This document shows, piece after piece, positions 1 to 9,087 of a DNA stretch of 64,000 nucleotides. The DNA is from DASYAN01 sp963727755 (GTDB lineage Bacteria; Chloroflexota; Ktedonobacteria; Ktedonobacterales; Ktedonobacteraceae): assembly GCA_963727755.1 (NCBI GenBank), contig CAVSHN010000017.1, forward strand, positions 248,001 to 312,000, read 5' to 3'. The position numbers and the translations under genes are program-made. Position 1 is the stretch's first letter; each line of letters begins with the position of its first letter. Below the pieces are notes generated by a model. The model was not told the origin of the DNA, ran no database searches, and worked only from the letters and a program-made list of their open reading frames with translations.

Positions 1-1489
1 GCTCACGGATACTGGCGGCGGTGTAACCACATTCTAGGGTGAGTTGACGCATAAAGGCATGAGCGAATGTGTGTAATAGGATATAACGGATATGCGGGTA
101 ATTGGCTTCGGGATTGGCTATGCGACGGGCCGTTCGCCAGCGAATGTGGGCGTTGCGGAAGATGATATCATGTCGCTCGATTGCTAACTTTTGGAGCCAC
201 TGTTTGATTGCTTCCTCACGAAATTGGATGAAAATCCCCTCACCACGCACTTCCGATGCTGGTACCCAGGTCGGATGGTGACGAGTAAGCGGCATGATAT
301 GATCAGCCGGGAGTTCCTCTTCTTCCGTGTAATCACTCAGCGATTCGAGACGAGTAAAGCCTATCAGCGCCCTGACCTCGCGTAGCCGCTCCACGAGGAC
401 TACCTGCTCAATGACATCAGTATAGCCTTTGGGACTACCCATCGGCGTGACTTCGAAATCATCAGCCTTCGGAGCACTCTGGGGATTGCTCAAGACCTGC
501 CATTCTGGTACCTTGAGGTCAGCTGGCTTGGCAAGATGTGGCTCGCCCGCTTGTTTCCGCTCAATCTGCTCCCAGATGGCCTGATCACTGTAGCCAGCGA
601 AGTACTCCCTGAGTTTGGCTAGTCGCCGATAAATGCCTACATCTTCGACATTCTGTGCCTCTCTCCAGGTGTCCCAATGGACCTCGATTAGTTGGCCGAG
701 CGGATCGACAGTGGTTGGCAGCGCTAGCAAGGTGTAGATGAGAGGGAACCATGTGTTGGATGCGGCAAGTAAGATCGTACGGGCAGGCTGAAATTGGCAG
801 GCGTTCTCAAAGTCACGCAGGTGAGGGCGACGCCCTCGACACTCAGGCTGATAGGTACGGTCCTCATTGCTACTAAATGCTTCCGACATCGCACGCCCTT
901 TGCCACAGATCTCACACTTGATATAAATATCAGATGGTTCTCCCGATACACCTCGCTCGAGCATCCGCAATGAGGAATTGCAGGTTACATCACCATGAAC
1001 GAAATGATGATAGGGGAAATCGTCTAGGTGCCCACCTTCACAAGCAATCATGAAACGCGATGGCAGCACGGTGGGCTGCTTGTGACAGTTGTGATGCCTG
1101 TAACAGGTGCGATCTGGATAATAGGGGTTGGCAGTGAGCTGAAAATAGCCGGAATCAATCGACGCCAGCAGATGACATCTGGGACAAACCATCCAACGCG
1201 GAAATGGAGCGACTGGCACTCCGACTAGAGCCCCAGGACCTAAAGGCGTCTGTGCGATTGTGTCACTGGCGGGCGGCGAAAGCAATTGTGTGACCTGTGG
1301 CCCAAGTACGGTTTGAATAGTCGAGAGCAGGCGCTCTTCGATGATCTCTTTGGCGTGTGTGGTATTCCAGTCGTCTAGGCCCATGACTAAGGTCGCCATG
1401 TGCGGCAGATCAATGATTGATCCAACTCCGTAGGTCAATAGTAATTGACTGGGACGTACTTCCCCAACAAGATACTTTTTGATGCCCAT
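1..1489 (-). CDS. drmB: DISARM protein DrmB (DUF1998), N-terminal part, runs off the left edge
   Basis: The frame is open from an ATG at 1489 (MGIKKYLVGEV) to the window edge, about 496 codons with no stop, so the C-terminus is missing. The N-terminal signature YGVGSIIDLP, paired cysteines in MVCPRCHLL and further on in CEICG, and the motif ACEGGHLDDFPY are those of the DrmB/DUF1998 family, which in DISARM assists the DrmA helicase in restricting incoming DNA. It follows drmA with a 20-nt gap, the expected order. The cysteine pairs suggest zinc binding (inference). The drmC gene would be expected further left and cannot be seen. Confidence 0.88.
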   Translation of the reverse strand, partial: MGIKKYLVGEVRPSQLLLTYGVGSIIDLPHMATLVMGLDDWNTTHAKEIIEERLLSTIQTVLGPQVTQLLSPPASDTIAQTPLGPGALVGVPVAPFPRWMVCPRCHLLASIDSGYFQLTANPYYPDRTCYRHHNCHKQPTVLPSRFMIACEGGHLDDFPYHHFVHGDVTCNSSLRMLERGVSGEPSDIYIKCEICGKGRAMSEAFSSNEDRTYQPECRGRRPHLRDFENACQFQPARTILLAASNTWFPLIYTLLALPTTVDPLGQLIEVHWDTWREAQNVEDVGIYRRLAKLREYFAGYSDQAIWEQIERKQAGEPHLAKPADLKVPEWQVLSNPQSAPKADDFEVTPMGSPKGYTDVIEQVVLVERLREVRALIGFTRLESLSDYTEEEELPADHIMPLTRHHPTWVPASEVRGEGIFIQFREEAIKQWLQKLAIERHDIIFRNAHIRWRTARRIANPEANYPHIRYILLHTFAHAFMRQLTLECGYTAASIRE

Positions 1490-1509
1490 GTGCCACTTAA
1501 CTCCCTCTG

Positions 1510-4500
1510 CTAGTTGTACTCTTTCTGATTCGTCTCGTCATCTCCCAAACTTCGCTCGTCAAGAATGAGATTCACGGTTGGTTCGACATCACGCAAAGAG
1601 TTTAAACACGTAAATGGTTCCCATTTTCCTCGCTCTGGTTCTTTGAGCAGGCCCAATGTGATACTGTCTTGCTGCTTTTTATACCCCAGAGCTGGGATCG
1701 TTTTGGCTTTCTGAAGCCAGTAATGTCGCAGTTTTTCTAGGTCTGTGAGCACTCGCTCAACGGCCTCAGCATCGTTGGTGATCTCACGGGCCCGGCGCGT
1801 AATGATCGCGATGGCTTCGTCAAAGAGTTGGGTAGCTTCTGTGACTTTTCCCGCAGCGTCGTTTTTGTTCAATGTGGGACCCGATAACCGAACTAGACTG
1901 GTGAGTAAAGCAGCTAGCCCACGATCTAGAGCACGAGGCGCAAACGGTGTGACAGAGAGCGCCTCTACTTGTTGATAGAAGGTCGCATGGTAATGTTCGA
2001 ATTGCTCGTAATGGGAGAGATCACGTGGACGCGCCCAGTTGTAGACTATGCAGACTAGACCAGGAGAGGAACGACCAACACGACTGGTGGCCTGGATATA
2101 TTCTGCCGTGGTTTTTGGTTGGCCAGTTACGACCATGAGGCCAAGCCGTTTGACATCGACTCCAACGGAGATCATGTTGGTTGCTAATAGCACATCGATG
2201 GGGTATTGGGTGGTCCCGAAGCTACGTTCGAGTTTACCCAATACCTCGGGGATCATGGTTGAACTCTTACGAGAGGTCAGTTCCTCGACGATGGGACGAC
2301 TACGCTGGGCCAGACCACGCTGATCCATTTTCCAGATGCGAGTGCGGATATCGTCATCGACTAGACGGCGCATACCTCCTAGCTCAGACATTGAGTTGAA
2401 GTAGCCTACCAGCGTCATCCATGGATCGGCTGGCTGCACCATATTGGTTATAGAGGACTTGGGCTGCTGAGAGAAATGCAACATAAACCCGGATTAGGGC
2501 CGCTTTGAGACGACGACCATTGGCGCAAATGCCTAGATAGCGCCGCCCCGGTGTCTGCTCACTGGGCTGACGCTGACGGGAAAAGAAGTTGTCTTCGACA
2601 TCAATTCCCTGCGGTGGAAAGATGTTTACCTTGCGCAGGAAGATGGCTTGGATCTGTTGGGAAGCCTGACGAATGGTGGCAGTGGCAGCAATGACCTTGG
2701 GACGCACCTTATGGCCGTTTACTTGCCAGGTGCATAGGGAATCGATCGCCGTTTCATAGAGCCCAACTAATGTGCCTAGCGGTCCCGAGATCAAGTGCAG
2801 TTCGTCCTGGATAATCAGGTCAGGAGGACGCAGAGGGGCATGAGGGAGCGATCGTGCAGCAGGGTATTTGCTGCCGATGGCTTTATGACTATCGCTATCT
2901 TCCAGATCCGGTGAGCGGAATCCATGCCGAGTACAGTATTTATCGACTTGTCCAAAGAGCATCTGAGTCTGGCCACGCCAGGGCAGTTGGGCGAATTTAT
3001 CGACGGTTGAGATTAGCAGCGCGGGTAACAGGCGATAGATTTCTTCATCGACAACAAGGACGGGTAGACCTTCGTCAGGCGACTGAGCATTGCTGAAAGG
3101 GCATTGTCCATAAGGATCACTACAGAAGATGAAGGTTCGACCACGTCCCTTAGTGACTAGTTCCACACGAATGTTTTTGCCTCCTTCGATCGGTGAGCCA
3201 CACCAGGGACAACTGGTAAGTTGGCGTGGGCAGCCGATTCCTCCGAAGTTGCTGCTATATGTACCATGATCTGAGGTGCTGGCTTTCTGACTCTCTTCGG
3301 TGGTGTTGGGAGTCGAACGCTGTCCCACCCATAGGCCAAGCCGAAAGGGCGTACTTCCCCACAGCTTGGGATCTTTGCGGCGGATTATTTCACAGGCACA
3401 GATCAGTGATGAGGCACGTTGGAATTGTTGGAGGGTTAGCAAACGCAGTGTGTAGCGCATCAGAACCGCAATACCATCTTGCCCTGAACGACCCTCGATT
3501 GTTCCCTGGAGACGACGAATGGCAAGCGTATAGGCTGTCAGACCAAGATAAGCCTCAGTTTTGCCACCTCCTGTGGGAAACCATAAGAGGTCTGCAATGG
3601 CATCGGAGTTCTCACTGCGATCAGGGTGATGCAGGTCCGTGAGGGCCGGAAGGTTGAGTAGAATGAAGGCTAACTGGAAAGGACGCCAGCTGCGATTGGC
3701 TACGGTGTCAATGTCTTCAATGGTCTTGTGACCTTCACGCCGTCGTTCTTCGGCGTATAAGGTGTGGATACGCTGTTGCCACATCGCTTGGTTGAGAAAT
3801 GCAAAGGCTCGGCTGGCATCTTGGTTGGACCTGAGCAGGTCGATGCCAGCACGAATACGTACCAAAGTATGGCGACACTGCTGGAGAGCTTCGCTGGCCG
3901 TTTGTTGATAGCCATGAAGATCGTTGGCAATGGGATCGGCAATGCGCTGCTCTTGCTGCTCAATCCAGGTGGCATATGCTGTGACCAGTGGCTCTAATTG
4001 CGAAGCTCGGTCATGCTCGCTTGAGAAGGCTAGGCCTTTCATATCTAGAACTAAATCAGAGAGAGCAGGTATCTCGGTAGAGGTGGGCGCTTGGGTCAAT
4101 GGGACATCTGAGCAGGGAGCAAAGCCCGTCGAGAGCCGGATTGCACAGGTGGGATCGTGGGGAAGTGTCTCGGCATGGACACTCACGCCATGCCCAACTG
4201 CGAAACTGACCTGACGGCGATAGAGCATGGCCATTGCAAGCGCTTCTTGAGTTGTGGCATGGTCCCGACCAGAAGGACGCCTTTGAAAGATGGGAAGACA
4301 ATCAGGGGCTTCGATGACCATTTCAGGCTGGAAGAGCCAAGCTTCATCTTGCAGACGATTGGGAGTTTTTTGCCCATTGACCAAAAAGAGTGTCACAGTC
4401 CAGTTTTCTGAGGAGCGACGCATGATACCTTTTACAAAAACGTCCGGTTGCTCTTCGGGTTCTGGTCTCCAAACGTCAATATTACCTTCTTTAAGAGGCA

Positions 4501-5380
4501 GGAAGGTCGTCGTTTCCCCACGTGGTTTACGCTTCCAAACTCGCCTGGGAGCACCTTGGGCATTGGTGAGCGTCTCACTCTGCTCACGCTTGTACTGACC
4601 CCAACGCACGGTGACAAGAAGACCGGGCGCATCAAGATTCACACAGAAGCTCATACCCATTGAGGAGGGATTGAGGCTACGCGTCTGGGTTACATTGAGA
4701 TCAATAGGTCCACTATCTTCGCTACCCTCTTCTGCAATGGCAAGTTCGTCTTGCTCTTCTGGTGCGGTCTGCAGATCGTTGGGGGCTAGCATACCAATGA
4801 GATAACGATCGTGCACCCTGGCCTCTTCCATCTCTTCTTCCTCACCTCCAGCTGGACCAAGCAGGTCACGCAAAACCATATCTTGGAGCATGTCACGCAG
4901 TCTGGCAGGCGTGGGAGGCTGGAGCATGCTTGGAACTGAGACCGTCTGTACCAGAGGAGCGGTTTGTGAGCAATTCTCTTGCACCATTACGGGTTCCTCT
5001 TCTACATCTTCTAAATCTTTTTGAAGTGTCATCATTGGTTCTTGCTCTGGAAGCCAGAGGGCGGGCGTGGTTGCTGAATGATCGTACTGCTGATCAGCTA
5101 TGGAATCTGCGGTCTCTGTTACCTCTGCGGGCTGCCTTTCAACGGCCTCAAAAGCGGCAAGGAGAGCTGGCATGATCACTTCAGGAACGGTTTCTGCACC
5201 AATTAGATCAATATGCTCAGAGAGATGCAAGCCTGCAAATAACGTTTCAAGCTGTCCTGGCTCAACATTGGCTTCGACGTCGCTCCAGTCGAGAGATACC
5301 TCACCGTTGCGAAGGCGCTTGTTCAAGGCTACCAGTTCGGATGTTACTGGCAGGCGTTTGGGTAGACGAATGACGTGCAT
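1510..5380 (-). CDS. drmA: DISARM helicase DrmA, interrupted by a frameshift
   Basis: A superfamily 2 helicase of roughly 1290 residues. The upstream part (5380 to about 2440) has Walker A FPTGGGKTEAYLGL near residue 600, the DExH-type box IQDELHLISGPLG and motif III AATATIR. The remainder, in another frame, has ATNMISVGVDV and the arginine-finger segment QATSRVGR. The two frames join around 2430-2445, where AGCC occurs twice in a row, so one extra base or a 4-nt duplication explains the break. I chose the ATG at 5380 because AAGGA lies 8 nt upstream; an ATG at 5419 overlaps the preceding gene and has no ribosome binding site. The acidic N-terminal half is as expected for DrmA. In DISARM this motor acts with DrmB on invading DNA. 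Confidence 0.87.
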
Positions 5381-5394
5381 GGGTTCCGTCCTTC

Positions 5395-7518
5395 TCAAAA
5401 TGTCCCGTTCAGGTTCCAATAGCTTGGGTCGAAGCCTTGCAAGAGTGGTGTGACACTCTCATGTGGGATGACAACCAGCAAGGCTCGCATGGCACGGGTC
5501 ATTGCCACAAAGAGTGTGCGACGTTCTCGATCGAGCACTTCTTCAATCTCTTCGCTCTTTGCCCCGTATGGGATGACGGGATAGGTGCCCGTGGTGAAAC
5601 CCGCTAGGGCCACGACGGGAAACTCTAGTCCTTTAGACGATTTAAGAGTGATGATTTTAACACCAGAGTACGAGAGGTCGAGATCTCGCCCGGTCATGTA
5701 GGTGGCCTCGATGCCCTCTTTGTGAAGAGCTGTGGCAAGCACTTTGCCCGCAGAGTCAGTGGGACAAAGTATGGCACATGATCCAATGGTCAGGCAGAGA
5801 ACACGACAGGCCTTCTTGAAGTAACTGGCGAGCAATTGCGCCTCATGCTTGCCATTGAGAACGGTTCGCACCTCGGGACGTGGACCATGGTTAATATAGC
5901 TTCGCTCCGTTATCTCAGGGTCCAGTGCACCACTCGTGGTTAAATAGGACTGAGCAGCTTCACCGATTTCAGACGTCGAGCGGTAATTGGCACGCAAAAT
6001 ACTCGTGCGCCCCTGAAATTTGAGATGCTCATGGACATCGGACCAGGAGAAACTGCTGCCGTAAATAGATTGGTTGGCGTCAGCAGTTACAAAGAGATAT
6101 TGTGGATCTTTGCAGAGTTGGATGAGCATGCGTAGAGCACTAGGATCAAGGTCTTGCGCTTCATCAATGACAATGGCGTCGTAATGCTGGTAGAAGGGAC
6201 TTAGAGAGACAAGCGTCTCTGCTCGTGCTCGTCTCTGCTGCCAAGTCTCTTTTTTCTCACGTTGAAGTAGGTGTCGCCAACTCAAATAGACCTGCCAAAC
6301 TGCACGGCGCTGAGTGGCGTTCAAAGGAAGTTTACGCCCATTGCGCGGGGTCTGTTGATAAGCTTGCAGGCTGTTGAGCTGGCGAGCAACGATGACACTA
6401 TTGAATTCTTGCAGCAAATAGTCGAGTCCCAGACGCTCAATGGTTTGCTTTTGAGCTTGCTGCTGAAGCAGATTGCCCTCATAGGTCGTTTGAGCAATGG
6501 CTTGCCGTGTGAGTTGATACAGCTCGATCTTGTTCTCAATCAGGGTGAACAGCTTTTCTTGTTGATATTGGCTTAGGACACTATAGGCCACACGATCGGC
6601 GGTATCAATGCGAATGTACTGCGCATTGGAGCCCAGCAATTGTTGTAGCAGCTGCTGCGAAGAGCGGATGAGTGCATTGGTATAGGTTGTGAAGAGGATC
6701 TGTGGGGATTGTCGGCCTACCTTGAGCATGTTATCGAGCAATGAGCGGATGCGATAGAGGGCAACCGTGCTTTTACCCGTGCCGGGACCACCTTTGACTA
6801 GGGTCGGGCCAGAAGTGTGTAGAGACCAAGTGACGTACTTTTCCTGCTCTGGAGAGAGATTGAGCAAGAAGATTAGCAATTCGCCAGCTTTGTAGCGCAA
6901 GAGATCATCGACCTCATTGAGAACGAGATCGGGTTGCTGCATGACCTCAAGGATCGATTTGCTAAACAAGTACTCATGGAGTTGGAGACGCACATCATCA
7001 TCAATTCCAGGCGTCTCAAAAATGGCATCTTCATCTGTGATCTGGAGGAGACTTTGATGGTAAGATGCGGGAATGTGAAGTTTTTGGAGTAGATCAATGG
7101 TAATCGGCTCGGGGAGTGGGCGGCTTGGAGGTTGGGTGAACGTTTGCTCCCAATGGGATTGCTGTGTTTCAAGAGGGAGCGTCTCTTCGACCTCGATCGT
7201 CAACTCATCCAAGTCGTGAGCATCAGGAACCTCATCGAAAGTATCTAGACCTTTGTAGATGGTCTCATCACGTCGATCAATTTTGTGGATCGAGACATAC
7301 TGCTGATTAAAGGTGTAGAAGATGCGATAGTCTCCAAAGCGAATACGATAGATCTTGCCCGAGAGATGAACTAGCTGCTTTTTGACTTTGCTATCAGGCC
7401 GCGGATCTTGCGTGAGCAAGGTGACCTTTTCCATGATCTGATGCATGTCTTTGGCTGGGAGTTTGAGAATGTCACTCAAGAATGCTGGCTTAATTAAGGG
7501 TTGCCATTGTGCTTTCAT
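5395..7518 (-). CDS. RelE-like domain fused to UvrD/Rep-type DNA helicase
   Basis: Residues 1-90 from the ATG at 7518 resemble a RelE/ParE toxin fold, with the core YRIRFGDYRIFYTF. The rest is a superfamily 1 helicase: Walker A KGGPGTGKSTVALYR, Walker B IVIDEAQDLDP, then ADANQSIYG, ANYRSTSEI, TLKSSKGLEFPVV and the C-terminal FVAMTRAMRALLVV. It lies directly upstream of drmA, ending 15 nt before the chosen drmA start, so it is probably co-transcribed with the DISARM genes. The frame stays open upstream to 7674 and would then add a tail encoded by the nested palindromic repeat at 7540-7638; without that the protein begins MKAQWQPLIKPAF, which fits a RelE N-terminus. Whether the RelE part is toxic or only a nucleic-acid-binding module cannot be told. 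Confidence 0.82.
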   Translation of the reverse strand: MKAQWQPLIKPAFLSDILKLPAKDMHQIMEKVTLLTQDPRPDSKVKKQLVHLSGKIYRIRFGDYRIFYTFNQQYVSIHKIDRRDETIYKGLDTFDEVPDAHDLDELTIEVEETLPLETQQSHWEQTFTQPPSRPLPEPITIDLLQKLHIPASYHQSLLQITDEDAIFETPGIDDDVRLQLHEYLFSKSILEVMQQPDLVLNEVDDLLRYKAGELLIFLLNLSPEQEKYVTWSLHTSGPTLVKGGPGTGKSTVALYRIRSLLDNMLKVGRQSPQILFTTYTNALIRSSQQLLQQLLGSNAQYIRIDTADRVAYSVLSQYQQEKLFTLIENKIELYQLTRQAIAQTTYEGNLLQQQAQKQTIERLGLDYLLQEFNSVIVARQLNSLQAYQQTPRNGRKLPLNATQRRAVWQVYLSWRHLLQREKKETWQQRRARAETLVSLSPFYQHYDAIVIDEAQDLDPSALRMLIQLCKDPQYLFVTADANQSIYGSSFSWSDVHEHLKFQGRTSILRANYRSTSEIGEAAQSYLTTSGALDPEITERSYINHGPRPEVRTVLNGKHEAQLLASYFKKACRVLCLTIGSCAILCPTDSAGKVLATALHKEGIEATYMTGRDLDLSYSGVKIITLKSSKGLEFPVVALAGFTTGTYPVIPYGAKSEEIEEVLDRERRTLFVAMTRAMRALLVVIPHESVTPLLQGFDPSYWNLNGTF

Positions 7519-7539
7519 CCCCACAAGCCCCTTCCGGTA

Positions 7540-7638
7540 ATGCATTCGCTTCCCCGATGATGCATCCGCTTCCCCATTCTTAAAGGTTGTATGGGAACCG
7601 GATGCATCACTTAAAGGTTGTACGGGAACCGAATGCAT
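7540..7638 (+). repeat. 48-bp palindromic element nested inside a second copy
   Basis: The inner copy (7560-7607) is exactly 48 bp, beginning ATGCATCCGCTTCCCC and ending TATGGGAACCGGATGCAT. The outer copy is split around it: left half 7540-7559 (ATGCATTCGCTTCCCC) and right half 7608-7638 (ending GGGAACCGAATGCAT). The ends of each copy are inverted repeats. The nesting shows one copy inserted into another. The array lies just upstream of, or within the extreme 5' end of, the RelE-UvrD gene. Confidence 0.9.
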
Positions 7639-7921
7639 TATCCACAGAACCAAGACAAAATAGACAGGCCACACTTGGCGTCTGGTTCCTGTTTCAGGCC
7701 GTCCTTCAATAAATCTTCTCTACTATCTGCAACGAAGCATATTCAAATCTGTAACATTGAAATATTCCAAAGAGTGCGATGAAAAAAAATGAAAGCAACC
7801 ATCAGGACACTCGTGACTATTGGGACTATTGTGATAGAGATGACTACCTGCATAGTAACGACTGAAAGAGATTATAGTGATTGTCGGGATGCTGGTGACT
7901 CATATAATAACGCTTCCCTTT

Positions 7922-8195
7922 AATGTGACTATTGTAACTGTTGTGACTATTGTAACTGGTGATACGACTGTCACAAAACGATTGCTTTTCATTAATGTGA
8001 CTATTGTAACTGTTGCGACTATTGTAACTGGTGATACGACTGTCACAAAACGATTACTTTTCATTAATGTGACTATTGTAACTGTTGTGACTATTGTAAC
8101 TGGTGATACGACTGTCACAAAACGATTACTTTTCATTAATGTGACTATTGTAACTGTTGTGACTATTGTAACTGGTGATACGACTGTCACAAGAC
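7922..8195. repeat. 72-bp tandem repeat, nearly four units
   Basis: Units begin at 7922, 7994, 8066 and 8138 and differ by one or two bases; the last is cut after about 58 bp. Each unit contains the 15-mer GTGACTATTGTAACT in two variants and the palindrome-like GTGATACGACTGTCAC. The upstream segment 7800-7910 has degenerate versions of the same words. Because 72 is a multiple of three, both strands give long open frames (Val-Thr-rich), but neither has a convincing start site. It sits in the roughly 800-bp non-coding gap between the helicase gene and the YbjQ gene, where I see nothing else. Confidence 0.9.
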
Positions 8196-8473
8196 AATGG
8201 AATGATGAGAAATGTGATACCCTCTGCCTAACTAGATACTTTCCTGTATCTTGTCAAGGTGTATTCAGGCCTATGCACGAATAACAGGTCTGCTAATAGT
8301 ATATCATAATTTGTAATAAAATGGAACCCTTGCAGATTTTTGGCCTATCTTTCCGCAAGGATGGAAACCATTTTCCGCTAGCTTTCTTAGTAGACAGCTT
8401 CTTCTTGCCCAGAGAGTTTTTGCCAAAATCTGTGGCGGTTAAGCGCGGATTAGACGGATGTTGATTTAAGCTG

Positions 8474-8855
8474 CTATTGCGGTATGGCCTCGACGATGAC
8501 CGCCGTGCCGTAGCACAGGACCTCAGTTACGCCAGGGGCAATCTCGGTGGCATCGTAGCGCATAGCGATGATGGCATTTGCACCCATCTGGCGAGCATGC
8601 TGGATCATGCGTTCATAGGCATCAGCACGAGCCTTTTCGCACAGTGTGGTGTAGATGGAAATATTCCCACCAACGATCTGCTGGAAGGCTGCGCCAATGT
8701 TCCCAACGATACTGCGCGAGCGCACGATGATGCCTCGCACGATGCCGAAAGTTCCTCACGACGCGGTAGCCGTCTAATTGCATGGCAGTAGTCACCAAGT
8801 GATGAATGTTCGCTTCCAGCTCAGGTGCGGACGGAACCTGTTGGTCCTGGTACAT
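8474..8855 (-). CDS. YbjQ/UPF0145 family protein, one-base frameshift
   Basis: The C-terminal part (RGIIVRSRSIVGNIGAAF, then a region with YERMIQHARQMGANAIIAMRYD) is the conserved YbjQ/UPF0145 fold, a small pentameric protein once called a heavy-metal-binding domain, of unknown function. The start is the ATG at 8855 (MYQDQQVPSAPELE) with AAGG 6 nt upstream. The frame breaks at an A-run at 8748-8750; removing one base restores NFGIVRGIIV and gives about 126 residues. It is a stand-alone gene, transcribed away from the methylase gene. Confidence 0.75.
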
Positions 8856-9002
8856 AACTAACCTTTCTCAATATAACAACCCACGTACTTGCGGGTCAGG
8901 TACATGTAATTGTGCCATATGCACTGTCGAAAAGCTAGAGGTACCAGTACTTTCTCATCAAAGTAGACTCAATGCCAAGTTTGCCAACTTTGGGGGGAAA
9001 TA

Positions 9003-9032
9003 TTTACAGGATATTGCTGTGAAGAGTATACT
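9003..9032 (+). promoter_or_regulatory. putative promoter of the methylase-ATPase-TOPRIM operon
   Basis: TTTACA (9003-9008) and TATACT (9027-9032) are separated by 18 bp, upstream of the TTG start at 9088. It resembles a vegetative promoter. The rest of 8856-9087 shows nothing recognisable. Confidence 0.45.
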
Positions 9033-9087
9033 TGAAAGCACATTTGAGTGTGTTTGAGAGCATATCTGAAAAGCAAGGAGCCTATCA

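Noticed and set aside
5381..5419. Longer drmA start at 5419
   Set aside because: No ribosome binding site and an overlap with the helicase gene; the ATG at 5380 is better placed.
7922..8195. CRISPR-like array
   Set aside because: The units are contiguous and nearly identical throughout; there are no variable spacers.
7877..8284. Val/Thr-rich open frames on both strands over the tandem repeat
   Set aside because: They arise because the unit is 72 bp without stops; no ribosome binding site, no non-repetitive domain.
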